Source: a virus. Taken from it: a stretch of DNA of 38,510 nucleotides. The stretch's first letter is position 1. Every line of letters starts with the position of its first letter. The notes under the pieces were generated by a model. That model did no database searches and had not been told where the DNA came from. It was given only the letters and a program-made list of their open reading frames with translations. The translations under genes and the position numbers were made by a program. Shown piece after piece: positions 27,730-36,353 of the stretch. The stretch is from the IMG/VR virus record IMGVR_UViG_3300037882_001386, positions 1 through 38,510 of that record; one strand, written 5' to 3'.

Positions 27730-28014
27730 ATGGTTAAATATCTTACTGACGGCGCGGATGAAGGCCATAGCATGGGGCAGTCCGCAACCGACCTGATCTC
27801 GTTCTATGGCTTCACGCCCGTTGTGCAGCCAGCCGATACCGCCCAATCAGCGGTACTTACAACCGCCTTGACCACAATTACCGACATTGTGACCACGGCA
27901 TCCCTTACAGGCGCGTTCAATTCGGTTGTTGCCCGTGTTGAGGCCCTTGTGGTCCTGACTAATCGTATCCGCGCGGATATGGTGACGCTGGGCCTGCAAA
28001 AAGGTTCAATCTAA
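27730..28014 (+). CDS. Small head-associated protein (94 aa)
   Basis: The product is 94 aa (MVKYLTDGADEGHSMGQSAT; LISFYGFTPVVQPADTAQSA), then a helical hydrophobic end (VVARVEALVVLTNRIRADMV). Proteins with this 'GQSATD.ISFYG.TPVVQP' start follow coat genes in many phages and may be decoration or trimer-tip proteins. Coding is clear; the role is tentative. Confidence 0.72.
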   Translation: MVKYLTDGADEGHSMGQSATDLISFYGFTPVVQPADTAQSAVLTTALTTITDIVTTASLTGAFNSVVARVEALVVLTNRIRADMVTLGLQKGSI

Positions 28015-28016
28015 CC

Positions 28017-28544
28017 TTGCGGGAACTTCTCCTTGGCTGTGGAAGCAGCCGGGAAAAACGTGTGTCCTGGGGTGGCAGGGAGGCTTGGGCCGATCTCGTC
28101 ACCCTGGACTTCAATGATGACCACAAGCCCGATGTGGTTCACGATGTTGGCAAAATACCGCTGCCGTTTCCAGACAACAGCTTTGATGAAATCCACGCCT
28201 ATGAAGTCATGGAACATGTGGGAAAACAGGGTGACTGGAAATTCTTCTTCGAGCAATGGTCCGATCTCTGGCGCATCCTGAAACCGGACGGCGTGTTCGT
28301 CGGAACGTCGCCTTCATGGAACAGCCCGTGGGCATGGGGCGACCCCGGCCACACACGGGTTATATCGGCGGAATGCCTTGTGTTCCTGCACCAGCCCTCC
28401 TACGCGCAAGTCGGTACTTCACCCATGACCGATTACCGCTTTTGCTACAAGGCGGATTTCCAGCCGCTGCACATCAAGACAAATGACGGGCTTGGATTTG
28501 AATACGTCCTGAAAGCCGTGAAACCATCAAGGATTATTGCATGA
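28017..28544 (+). CDS. SAM-dependent methyltransferase
   Basis: The product is 175 aa. The start LLLGCGSS is a SAM-binding glycine motif at the very N-terminus, so TTG at 28017 is probably the real start. FPDNSFDEIHAYEVMEHVGK and LWRILKPDGVFVGTSPSWNS complete a class I Rossmann methyltransferase. It is coupled to the glycosyltransferase gene. The target may be a sugar or a protein; the context does not decide. Confidence 0.85.
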   Translation: MRELLLGCGSSREKRVSWGGREAWADLVTLDFNDDHKPDVVHDVGKIPLPFPDNSFDEIHAYEVMEHVGKQGDWKFFFEQWSDLWRILKPDGVFVGTSPSWNSPWAWGDPGHTRVISAECLVFLHQPSYAQVGTSPMTDYRFCYKADFQPLHIKTNDGLGFEYVLKAVKPSRIIA

Positions 28545-29260
28545 CGCAAAAGGTCTACATCGCCATGCCGGTCTATACCGGCGTTATTCATCTCGGCACC
28601 TTTCATTCGATCATACTTGAATTGGGAATACTAAACGACAAGGGCATCGCCACTGAAATCAGGGAGGAGTCCGGCAATGCGATGATTGCCCATTCCCGCA
28701 ATGCCTTCCTTGCAAACTTTCTGGCCAGCGATTGCACCGACCTTATATTTGTCGATGATGACGTGCAATGGGAACCCGGCGCAATGCTGCGACTGCTCGG
28801 CCATGATGCCGATATTGTTGCAGGCATCTATCCGAAGCGTTCCGACCCACTGGGCTTCAATTGCCGCTACAGGCAGGACAAAAAGGAACTTCAGGCCGTC
28901 AACCCGACAACGGGCAAGCCTATCACTGAGGAAGGCACCGGGCTTATCGAAGTTGAGGGCGTCCCCATGGGCTTCACCCGCATTTCCCGGCGCTGTCTTG
29001 AAAAGATGATTGTGCATTACCCGCAGTCGCGGTTTTTCAACGCGCAATCGCCCAATGGCTACGCCTGGGCCTTGTTCGACAATATCCACGAGGGCGATGT
29101 GTATTTCGGCGAGGATTATTCCTTCTGCCGCCGCTGGTTCCAGATGGGCGGAAAAGTCTGGGTCGATCCCAATATCGGGATGGGCCATGTGGGCTACAAA
29201 ATGTTCTGGGGGAAATTCGGCGACTGGCTGAAATCCCGCGCCACTGAGGTTACAGCATGA
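28541..29260 (+). CDS. GT-A fold glycosyltransferase
   Basis: The product is 239 aa. VYIAMPVYTGVIHLGTF begins a GT-A domain. LIFVDDDVQWEPGAMLRLL holds the DxD metal motif (Asp72-74), and VPMGFTRISR and GEDYSFCRRWFQMGGKVWVD fit the acceptor half. Enzymes of this type lie beside phage structural genes and may glycosylate virion proteins or host surface sugars. It overlaps both neighbours by four bases. Confidence 0.85.
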   Translation: MTQKVYIAMPVYTGVIHLGTFHSIILELGILNDKGIATEIREESGNAMIAHSRNAFLANFLASDCTDLIFVDDDVQWEPGAMLRLLGHDADIVAGIYPKRSDPLGFNCRYRQDKKELQAVNPTTGKPITEEGTGLIEVEGVPMGFTRISRRCLEKMIVHYPQSRFFNAQSPNGYAWALFDNIHEGDVYFGEDYSFCRRWFQMGGKVWVDPNIGMGHVGYKMFWGKFGDWLKSRATEVTA

Positions 29261-29649
29261 CCATCACAATCAACACAGTCGTCACCGATGCCATGCGTAA
29301 CGTCAACATGATGGCAGCGGGGCAAAACCCGTCCGGCGAGGAAGCGGCGGAAGCCCTACGCACCCTCAATGACATGATGCTGTCACTCCCGGCTACGGGC
29401 GTCCATACGGGCTGGACGGAACTGGATTTGACCGATGATTTTCCGCTTGAGGACCGGCACATTGAGGGCGTCAAATGGATGCTGTCTGAGGCGCTGGTTC
29501 CGGCCAATGGCATGTCTCTCACCCGTGAACAGCAGGGCAAGGCCACGAACGGCAGGCTGTTGCTTGAGGCTGATTACAAGATACTGGAACGGCTCCGGGT
29601 TGACGGCGCTCTTGCCGCAATGCCTTCACAGCGCCTTGTCGGGCGTTAA
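29257..29649 (+). CDS. Neck/tail accessory protein, P22 gp4-like
   Basis: The product is 130 aa. VVTDAMRNVNMMAAGQNPSG, EAAEALRTLNDMMLSLPATG and the acidic-hydrophobic LTDDFPLEDRHIEGVKWMLS match gp4-like head-completion adaptors, which sit under the portal. P22 gp4 is longer and has muramidase activity; this short form covers only the adaptor part. Position between coat and gp10-like genes supports it. Confidence 0.82.
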   Translation: MTITINTVVTDAMRNVNMMAAGQNPSGEEAAEALRTLNDMMLSLPATGVHTGWTELDLTDDFPLEDRHIEGVKWMLSEALVPANGMSLTREQQGKATNGRLLLEADYKILERLRVDGALAAMPSQRLVGR

Positions 29650-29651
29650 GC

Positions 29652-31097
29652 ATGGCTCCGGTAAGCCGCTTCATGCCCATACCGCTGGGGCCGTCATCAA
29701 ACCCGGCCCGGTCAAGCAATGTCTCAACGGCGCTGCTTGTGAACTGCTTTGTTGAGGCGTCCGAAACGGGCAAGAACAGTTTCGCCATCTATGCCGATCC
29801 GGGCCTTGTCACCCGTGAAACATTCACCGATGCGGGCTCAATCCGTGGCGGGCTGCTGCTCGGAAATCTGCTCTATGTCGTGGCGGGCGAAACGCTTTAT
29901 TCTGTAACCTCGGACGGGACGCAAACCGAAATAGGTGACGTGCTGGGAACGCAGGCGGTCATATTCGCCAGGAACGCGGCGGCAACCCCGCAAGTCGTCA
30001 TCGTGGCCGATAGCATCCTTTATCTGCTTGTCGGCGGGGTTCTTAGCGTATTCCCCGATGCGGACCTTCCCGATTTGGTAGTCTCAGCGTCCTTCATTGA
30101 TAACTACATCGTGTTCCTGCTGAGCGACGGGCGGTTTTTCTGGTCGGCGGTAAACGACGCCGATGACATTGACGCGCTGGATTTCAAGACGGCGGAAGGC
30201 AGGCCGGACGGCGGGGTAAGGAATATTACCCTTGGCCGTGAAATGTGGGTATTCGGCGACGAAAGCATCGAGGTTTACGCCACTTCAAACGACGCAACCG
30301 ATCCTTTCCCGCGCATCGGCGGCGGCTTTATTTCACGGGGCTGCAAATCAAAGCATTCGGTCTGCACCGCCGATAACACCGTAGTCTGGGCCTCCGATAA
30401 CGGCATGGTCATGCGGGCCTCGGGCTTTACCCCGGTTCGTATCAGTAATTCGGCAGTTGAACGTGATTTGCAGCGGACAATCGACGCACAGCGGGCAACC
30501 CGCATTGAAGCCTTTGTCTGGAACGAGGGCGGGCATGAGTTCTACCAGATTTCAGGGCTTGACTGGACCTGGGTTTATGACTTTTCGACAAGCCTCTGGC
30601 ACAAGAAGGACAGTGTAGGCAGTACACGGTCGCGCATCCGGCATTATTTCCGGGCCTTTGACCTTCATATCGTGGGCGACAATGACAGCGCCAAGCTTTA
30701 CCGCATGTCGATTGATTTATATGACGAGGCGGGCGATGCGCTGATCATGACCATCAGGACGCCTATTTTTGATGAGCAGGGCCATTACATCACCTGGGAT
30801 GCGCTGCTGCTTGATATGGAAATGGGCGTAGGCGATGCGGGCGCTGATGAGGATAGCGCTGAGATCAACCCGACTGTGATGCTGAACTGGTCCGATGACG
30901 GCGGCAAGACATGGGGCTTTGAACGTGAACGCCCGCTTGGCCGGCAGTCGAAGTTCAAGGGCCGCTTGCAGTTCAACCAGTTGGGAACCTCAAGAGAGCA
31001 GGGCAGGGCGTACCAGATCAGGATTTCCGCCGCGTGTAAGAAGGTGGTTATCCAAGCCCATGCGCGGATCAGGGTTCACAGGGCGCAAGCGGCATGA
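29652..31097 (+). CDS. Packaged-DNA stabilisation protein, P22 gp10-like
   Basis: The product is 481 aa, near P22 gp10 in size (472). The start (PLGPSSNPARSSNVSTALLV; NCFVEASETGKNSFAIYADP) and the repeated beta-blade pattern (LGNLLYVVAGETLYSVT; VWASDNGMVMRASGFTPVRI; HYFRAFDLHIVGDNDSAKLY) fit the gp10 propeller that plugs the tail. It closes the neck after packaging. Confidence 0.9.
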   Translation: MAPVSRFMPIPLGPSSNPARSSNVSTALLVNCFVEASETGKNSFAIYADPGLVTRETFTDAGSIRGGLLLGNLLYVVAGETLYSVTSDGTQTEIGDVLGTQAVIFARNAAATPQVVIVADSILYLLVGGVLSVFPDADLPDLVVSASFIDNYIVFLLSDGRFFWSAVNDADDIDALDFKTAEGRPDGGVRNITLGREMWVFGDESIEVYATSNDATDPFPRIGGGFISRGCKSKHSVCTADNTVVWASDNGMVMRASGFTPVRISNSAVERDLQRTIDAQRATRIEAFVWNEGGHEFYQISGLDWTWVYDFSTSLWHKKDSVGSTRSRIRHYFRAFDLHIVGDNDSAKLYRMSIDLYDEAGDALIMTIRTPIFDEQGHYITWDALLLDMEMGVGDAGADEDSAEINPTVMLNWSDDGGKTWGFERERPLGRQSKFKGRLQFNQLGTSREQGRAYQIRISAACKKVVIQAHARIRVHRAQAA

Positions 31098-31366
31098 GCA
31101 ATAACAAGATAACGGTCCCGCAGGATTTTCATATCGTAGAAGAACGCGATTCTGGCGATGTGTTGAATAACAGGCGGGCAGGCCGGGGCGGCAGGGCAAG
31201 CCGTGAACTCGTTCTGGTTCTCAACCAGATTACCCGCAAACTCAACGCGGCGGACGGCCAGACGGCGGTTGCGACGGCGGACGCATCCGACCTTGCCACG
31301 GCAATTGCGCTTTCAAACTCACTCAAGACAGCCTTGAATTTACTTATCGCGGCATTGCAGAAATAG
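31094..31366 (+). CDS. Small protein after gp10-like gene (90 aa)
   Basis: The product is 90 aa, coupled by ATGA. It has a basic Gly/Arg patch (NNRRAGRGGRASRELVLVLN), then an Ala-rich helix (ATADASDLATAIALSNSLKT) and a hydrophobic end (ALNLLIAALQK). It may be a tail or ejection accessory. Family unknown. Confidence 0.65.
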   Translation: MSNNKITVPQDFHIVEERDSGDVLNNRRAGRGGRASRELVLVLNQITRKLNAADGQTAVATADASDLATAIALSNSLKTALNLLIAALQK

Positions 31367-31376
31367 GACTAAGGAC

Positions 31377-31994
31377 ATGGGCTTTCTATCCAGTGTAATA
31401 GGCGGTGTCACATCATTGTTTGGCGGCAATGACGCGAAGAAAGCTGCCAAGGAACAGTCAAAGTCAAACGCGGCAACGCTGAAAAAGCAGATTGAACAGG
31501 TTGCCCCGTTCCGTGATGCGGGCATTGCAGCGATTAACCCGCTCAAGGACGCTACGGGAATTGGCGACAACAACGCCGCCGCTGCACGGTTCAAGGCTTC
31601 CCCCGAATACACGCTGAACTATGACAACATGCTTGCGGATTCCCGCGATGATGTAACAGCCTTTGGGGCGGGGAGCGGGAACCTGTTTTCAGGCGGTACG
31701 CTCAAGGCGTTGCAGGACCGGGCGGGCAGGCTGACTAACCAGCTATTCGGGAATTACACCAACAACCTGTTCAAGCTTTCCGGCATGGGTGCCAATGCGG
31801 CGGCGGGCGTTGCAAGCAACATGGGCGATGCCGAAAACCGCAACCAGAACGCGATTGCAAATCAGGGCAATGCCAGTGTGGCACAAACACTTGGCATCGG
31901 GCAGGCGGCGCAGGGCGCGGTGAAGGGCTTCGAGAATATCTTTGGCGGCAAGCAATCCAGTTTTTCTAACCCTGACTTTTCGAGGCTCTGGTAA
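31377..31994 (+). CDS. DNA ejection protein, gp7-like
   Basis: The product is 205 aa. The hydrophobic Gly-rich start (MGFLSSVIGGVTSLFGGNDA) is followed by APFRDAGIAAINPL and a central RFKASPEYTLNYDN. The Asn/Ala/Gly-rich helices (NLFSGGTLKALQDRAGRLTN; MGDAENRNQNAIANQGNASV) match phage 'DNA transfer' proteins of the P22 gp7 type. It is ejected ahead of the DNA and helps cross the cell envelope. Confidence 0.8.
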   Translation: MGFLSSVIGGVTSLFGGNDAKKAAKEQSKSNAATLKKQIEQVAPFRDAGIAAINPLKDATGIGDNNAAAARFKASPEYTLNYDNMLADSRDDVTAFGAGSGNLFSGGTLKALQDRAGRLTNQLFGNYTNNLFKLSGMGANAAAGVASNMGDAENRNQNAIANQGNASVAQTLGIGQAAQGAVKGFENIFGGKQSSFSNPDFSRLW

Positions 31995-33031
31995 TGGCCC
32001 AGCTCAACGCAAACCTTCTAAACCGTATCGCCACGCCTGTTGATAATTACAACAACATGGTGCAGGGCGAACAGGCGGTTGAGATGAACACGCTCAACAT
32101 GGAAAATCAGCGCAAGGAAGCGGAACGCGCCGAAGCGTCGGCCAAGATCGACAAGATTGCGTCAACACTGTTCACCGCGAAAGACCCGAAGGACTACGCC
32201 ATGCGGGTGGAATACCTGAAGTCGCAGGGCATTGAATTTGATCCCGGCGAAGATGCCTGGGAAAACCGCGAGGCTTTGCAATCGCAAGCCATGTCCCTCA
32301 AGGAGCATATTGCGCAGGGCAAGGATGCGCGGGACTTTGCTTTTGACCAAACCAAGTTTGCCGCCGATCAGGACTATCGCGGTCAGACTTTGGGAATTCA
32401 AAGGGAAAATCTTTCTCTTGAGCGAGAGAAGATGGCACAACCCGACAAGCCGCCCGCCTCTGTTGCTGAATACGAGTACGCCAAGCAGAATGGATTTACA
32501 GGTTCATTCATAGACTTTGAGCAGGCCAAAAAGGGTGAAGGCATCACCATGACAAATCCTGACGGGACGACCGTTACTATTGGCGGCAAGGGTGGAAAGA
32601 CCACAGATACGATGCGCCGCGCCAAAGGCTTCAAGGCGTCAATGAAATCCTCTATTGAAAGCCTGCAAAGCAATTTCACAGCACTGACTGACCCGAAAAA
32701 CTATCTTGGTGACAGGACTAAAAACTTTGGCGGTCGCGCAATGATGACACCAGAAGGCCAGATGGCGGCGGACAACTTCGACGAAGTTGTTGCGGACGCC
32801 CTGTATATCGCTTCCGGCGCTACGCTAACCGCGCCAGAAGTCGAGCGGAAGAAAGCGGCGATTATCCCGACGCCAAACGATAGCCCTGAAACAATCAAGG
32901 CAAAAAAGCGCAGGCTGGATGACCTTGTAAACGCCGTTGACGTTATGGCCGGTGACGCCCCGGGCGTATCACAGACAGACGATGGTGCTGGCGTTGAGGT
33001 CTATGATGCACAAGGCAACAGGCTGAAGTAA
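31994..33031 (+). CDS. Ejection protein 2 (345 aa)
   Basis: The product is 345 aa. A helical N-terminal third (EMNTLNMENQRKEAERAEAS) and a long amphipathic helix (QRENLSLEREKMAQPDKPPA) are followed by a small domain near residues 265-315 (DNFDEVVADALYIASGATLT; DSPETIKAKKRRLDDLVNAV). Position between the gp7-like and the large ejection gene equals that of P22 gp20. Stop and next start overlap (TAATG). Confidence 0.75.
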   Translation: MAQLNANLLNRIATPVDNYNNMVQGEQAVEMNTLNMENQRKEAERAEASAKIDKIASTLFTAKDPKDYAMRVEYLKSQGIEFDPGEDAWENREALQSQAMSLKEHIAQGKDARDFAFDQTKFAADQDYRGQTLGIQRENLSLEREKMAQPDKPPASVAEYEYAKQNGFTGSFIDFEQAKKGEGITMTNPDGTTVTIGGKGGKTTDTMRRAKGFKASMKSSIESLQSNFTALTDPKNYLGDRTKNFGGRAMMTPEGQMAADNFDEVVADALYIASGATLTAPEVERKKAAIIPTPNDSPETIKAKKRRLDDLVNAVDVMAGDAPGVSQTDDGAGVEVYDAQGNRLK

Positions 33032-35148
33032 TGGCTACCGCAACCCTTAGTGATGGCCGGAAAATCCAGTTTCCTGACGGGCTTCCGCCTGATCGGGTAA
33101 AAATGATTATTCAGAAGGCATCAGGAAGCGCCGTAGCGCCCAAGGTCGATAACGAGCAGCCAAAGACCCCCGGCATATTGAAATCCATTGGCAGCGGCCT
33201 TGTGAAGGGCGCAGCGGCCATTCCGGGTGCCATTGGTGACATTCCTGCACTCATTGATAAAGGTGCGGCGTATGCTGTTGGGCAAACCCTTGGCCGTATG
33301 GACAATTATCTTAAAAAGGGAACTTTTGACGCCGTTCCGGCCAGCGAAATTCAGGAGGCGGAAACCAAAATACGAAAAACGCTCAGTAACGATGGCATGC
33401 CGGTTGTTCCGAAACCTCAAGAAGTCATAACGACAGAAAAAGTTCTTGGCTGGTTGAAGGGCCTTGGGGTTGAATTGCCAGAAGCTGTTACCAAGGGAGA
33501 GAAGTACGCGGAAACCATTTCTTCCTTTGGACCATCAGCTATTGCAGGCGGCGGGACGTTAAAACAGAAACTATTGCAGACCCTAATTCCCGGCGCGTCA
33601 ACAGAGGCCGTTGGACAGGAACTTGAGGGAACAGACTATGAGGGAATCGGACGCCTTCTAACGGCCATCATTACTGGCGTTGGAACAAACGTACTGACTC
33701 GCCGCGACATTCCTGAAAAAATGGTGGCCGATGCCGCTGGAAATCTTACTGACCAGCAATTGCAGGCTGCTAAAAAACTGATGGCTGACGCCGAACTGGA
33801 AGGCGTCCCGCTCACTATTCCAGAAGCAATTCAACAGGTCACTGGCGGCGGTACGCGGCTCGCTGATTTGCAGCGCGTAGTTGAGCAGACGCCAAAGGGC
33901 GGGCAGACCATGCGTGATTTTTACGCGCCACGCGCCGAAGAAGTGAAACGCGCTGGCGCTAGGAAAATGGATCAGATGGCCCCCGCCCCGTTGTTCCCCG
34001 AAGTTCTTGGCCCTCGCGTCAACACCGCTGCGAAGAAAGACATTGAAGGCGTAAATACGGAAATCAACAATAGAACCCGTTCGCTTTACCAGAAGTCGGC
34101 AAACGACATTGTTAATTCTCCGGCGCTCGCCTCTCCTGCCTATAAGGAAGGTGTTAAATCAGTTCGCGCCGATCCGGTGTTGGGACCGAAGTATTCACAG
34201 TATCCCGATAATTCTGTTGCGATGGTGGATGCCGTTCAAAAAATATTGAAATCCCAAGCCGAAGCCCTGAACACTCCTGGCGTTGGTCTGAACCGTTATA
34301 AAAGTTCGGTGATTGAGCTTGACCGCAAGGCAGTCAAGAAGGATGCGAGGCAACAGTCATCCGGCTATGACGCCGCCCTGAACGAGCAGAGACGCTTACG
34401 CGAGGGGGCTCTAAATCCTCTAAAGGAAGGCCCAACCGGAAAGCTTGCAAAGACAACCGATGTGGGCAAGCAAACCCAATCCACATTCCCCTCCCGGCCC
34501 CAAGCCGGTTCTGAACGGGGAACAGGCAGGGCGATCCGGGGCGTAGGTAAGTCTGATCCGAAGGCTGCTGAAGGCATTGTGCGCCAGCATCTCGAAACTG
34601 TGTTTGCCGAATCAACACAGAAGAACATGGGCGGGGCCAATCAGGCAGGCGGCGCAAAGTTTGCCGCCACAATCGCGGGCAACCCGCAGCAGAGAAAGAA
34701 CCTTATGATTGCTGTGCAATCGCTCCCCAATGGAGTGCAACGCTGGCATGGTCTGAATAGGTTTCTGAGAGTTCTGGAAGCCACTGGACAGCGGCAAGCC
34801 CCCGGATCGGCAACCGCTTTCAATGCTCAGATCATGAAAGAGCTTGAAGGCGGTAAATTCGGCGGCGAGCTTCCAACCTTGGTTGCGTCACCTCAGAGGG
34901 CGCTTACGGTCATTTCTGACAAATACAAGCAATATCGCCTAGGTAAGGGTTCAGATGAGCTTGCGCGGCTCTTTACGAGGGGCAGCATCGACGACTTCAA
35001 GGCCCTCCTTAATTCTCCCGTGGGCAGTCCAAAGGCCGCTGCTGCTGCCATAAGATTGCTCGGTCAAATCAGTGTTTCCGATGAGGCCGTTAAACTCCCC
35101 AACGGTTCGCTCGACATTGGGACGGTTTACGCCTCGCCGCCGAATTAA
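33031..35148 (+). CDS. Large ejection protein, gp16-like in position
   Basis: The product is 705 aa. A short N-terminal segment (TLSDGRKIQFPDGLPPDRVK) is followed by a Gly/Ala-rich, membrane-active-looking region (KSIGSGLVKGAAAIPGAIGD). Long helices make up the rest, with a basic low-complexity stretch (TFPSRPQAGSERGTGRAIRG). No transglycosylase motif is visible. Size, helix content and order agree with the third P22-type ejection protein. The 3' end is overlapped on the other strand by a membrane-protein frame. Confidence 0.78.
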   Translation: MATATLSDGRKIQFPDGLPPDRVKMIIQKASGSAVAPKVDNEQPKTPGILKSIGSGLVKGAAAIPGAIGDIPALIDKGAAYAVGQTLGRMDNYLKKGTFDAVPASEIQEAETKIRKTLSNDGMPVVPKPQEVITTEKVLGWLKGLGVELPEAVTKGEKYAETISSFGPSAIAGGGTLKQKLLQTLIPGASTEAVGQELEGTDYEGIGRLLTAIITGVGTNVLTRRDIPEKMVADAAGNLTDQQLQAAKKLMADAELEGVPLTIPEAIQQVTGGGTRLADLQRVVEQTPKGGQTMRDFYAPRAEEVKRAGARKMDQMAPAPLFPEVLGPRVNTAAKKDIEGVNTEINNRTRSLYQKSANDIVNSPALASPAYKEGVKSVRADPVLGPKYSQYPDNSVAMVDAVQKILKSQAEALNTPGVGLNRYKSSVIELDRKAVKKDARQQSSGYDAALNEQRRLREGALNPLKEGPTGKLAKTTDVGKQTQSTFPSRPQAGSERGTGRAIRGVGKSDPKAAEGIVRQHLETVFAESTQKNMGGANQAGGAKFAATIAGNPQQRKNLMIAVQSLPNGVQRWHGLNRFLRVLEATGQRQAPGSATAFNAQIMKELEGGKFGGELPTLVASPQRALTVISDKYKQYRLGKGSDELARLFTRGSIDDFKALLNSPVGSPKAAAAAIRLLGQISVSDEAVKLPNGSLDIGTVYASPPN

Positions 35149-35292
35149 CCAGTTCGTGATGCCGTTGTGAATCATCGTGAAGGCCAAGACGACGAGAAAA
35201 CCTATGAAAATGGCTCCCCCTTTCACGCTGGGGTCCGTCCACACCGCCCCAACGGAAACGCCAATAAACAGGGCTAATTGAATTAGCTTCAT
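34951..35292 (-). CDS. Antisense small membrane protein (moron candidate)
   Basis: ATG at 35292 (or 35298) begins MKLIQLALFIGVSVGAVWTD, and a second helix follows (GGAIFIGFLVVLAFTMIHNG), then a basic ITNWLIRRRGVNRPNV. The rest overlaps the 3' end of the 705-aa gene on the other strand and looks less ordered. The membrane part fills the only gap in the tail operon. A leftward TTGACA-17-TAAAAG promoter (35333-35305) precedes it. A lone reversed gene with its own promoter fits a lysogenic-conversion gene. Function unknown. Confidence 0.55.
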   Translation of the reverse strand: MKLIQLALFIGVSVGAVWTDPSVKGGAIFIGFLVVLAFTMIHNGITNWLIRRRGVNRPNVERTVGEFNGLIGNTDLTEQSYGSSSGLWTAHGRIKEGLEVVDAAPRKEPRKLI

Positions 35293-35304
35293 CAGCATCC
35301 CCGC

Positions 35305-35333
35305 CTTTTACCCCCTTCCCAAAGGACTGTCAA
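35305..35333 (-). promoter_or_regulatory. Candidate promoter for the antisense membrane gene
   Basis: On the minus strand TTGACA (35333-35328), 17 bp, TAAAAG (35310-35305). Transcription would begin near 35298, at or just before the first ATG, so the message could be almost leaderless. The boxes also overlap the ribosome-site region of the fibre gene, so chance is possible. Confidence 0.45.
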
Positions 35334-35336
35334 AAC

Positions 35337-36353
35337 ATGGCCGTAATCCCCAGCCTGCAAGCTATTGCCTTTGACGCAAGCGGCAATCTTGCGACCGCCG
35401 CTCGCATGTATGTCTTTGTTGCCGGGACCACAACGCCGGTTGACGTGTTCACTACAAGCGCCATGTCGGTTGCTCATTCGCACCCGATTGACGCCAACTC
35501 AGCGGGTGTATTTCCGCCCGTCTACGCGGCCCAAGGCAGCTACAAGGTCAGGTATACCACGAGTGCAGCCGCAGGCGGGGCAACGCTTTACGAGGTTGAC
35601 AACTACCAAGTCGCGGCAAGCGGTTCAACTCTCGACTTCCCCGTCTCGGTTGAAACGGCAAACTTCACCGTAACCGCAGATGACCGGGGCAAGGTGTTTC
35701 TTTGTGATGCGTCAGCTATCGGCGGCCTGGTACTCACCATCACGGCGGACAGCGAAACGCTCACCTCCGGGTTCCCGTTCTTTATCGTCAACACGGCTGC
35801 TACCGGCACCATCACCCTGCAAGGCACGGGCGCACAGCTTATCGACGGCTCGGCCACAAAATCACTGGCAACGCAGTATTCATCCCTCGGCGTTGTTTCG
35901 ACCGGCGCTTCCGGCTGGCAATCGGTCATGACGGCCAATGCCAGCCTTGGTTCGGCGGCGGCGCTCAATGTCTCAACGGCGGCGGAATTCAGGAATGACA
36001 CGGCGGCAAAGGTGCTGACCGGCGAAATCGTCTGGGATGCGGCGGAAGAAGTGACGCTCACCGACGCGGCAACCATTGCCGTTGATATGTCAACATTCCT
36101 CAATGCCAAGGTGACATTGGGCGGCAACCGGACATTGGGCCAGCCTTCTAATACCAAGGTTGGGCAAACCGGGGCAATCCGCATTATTCAGGACGGCACT
36201 GGTTCACGCACCTTGGCCTATCATGCGGACTGGAAATTCGCTGGCGGCGTTGATCCGCCACTGACGACAACGGCAAGCGCAACCGACATTCTTTACTATC
36301 AGGTCATCGCTACCAACTTCATTGCCGCAAGCCTGTCCAAGGCGTTCGCGTAA
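35337..36353 (+). CDS. Tail fibre / receptor-binding protein
   Basis: The product is 338 aa. The N-terminus (IPSLQAIAFDASGNLATAAR; MYVFVAGTTTPVDVFT; YKVRYTTSAAAGGATLYEVD) looks like a virion-attachment domain of fibres and tailspikes. A repetitive beta-rich body follows (FPFFIVNTAATGTITLQGTG; VTLGGNRTLGQPSNTKVGQT). No depolymerase catalytic motif was recognised. It starts after AAAGGA. Confidence 0.8.
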   Translation: MAVIPSLQAIAFDASGNLATAARMYVFVAGTTTPVDVFTTSAMSVAHSHPIDANSAGVFPPVYAAQGSYKVRYTTSAAAGGATLYEVDNYQVAASGSTLDFPVSVETANFTVTADDRGKVFLCDASAIGGLVLTITADSETLTSGFPFFIVNTAATGTITLQGTGAQLIDGSATKSLATQYSSLGVVSTGASGWQSVMTANASLGSAAALNVSTAAEFRNDTAAKVLTGEIVWDAAEEVTLTDAATIAVDMSTFLNAKVTLGGNRTLGQPSNTKVGQTGAIRIIQDGTGSRTLAYHADWKFAGGVDPPLTTTASATDILYYQVIATNFIAASLSKAFA

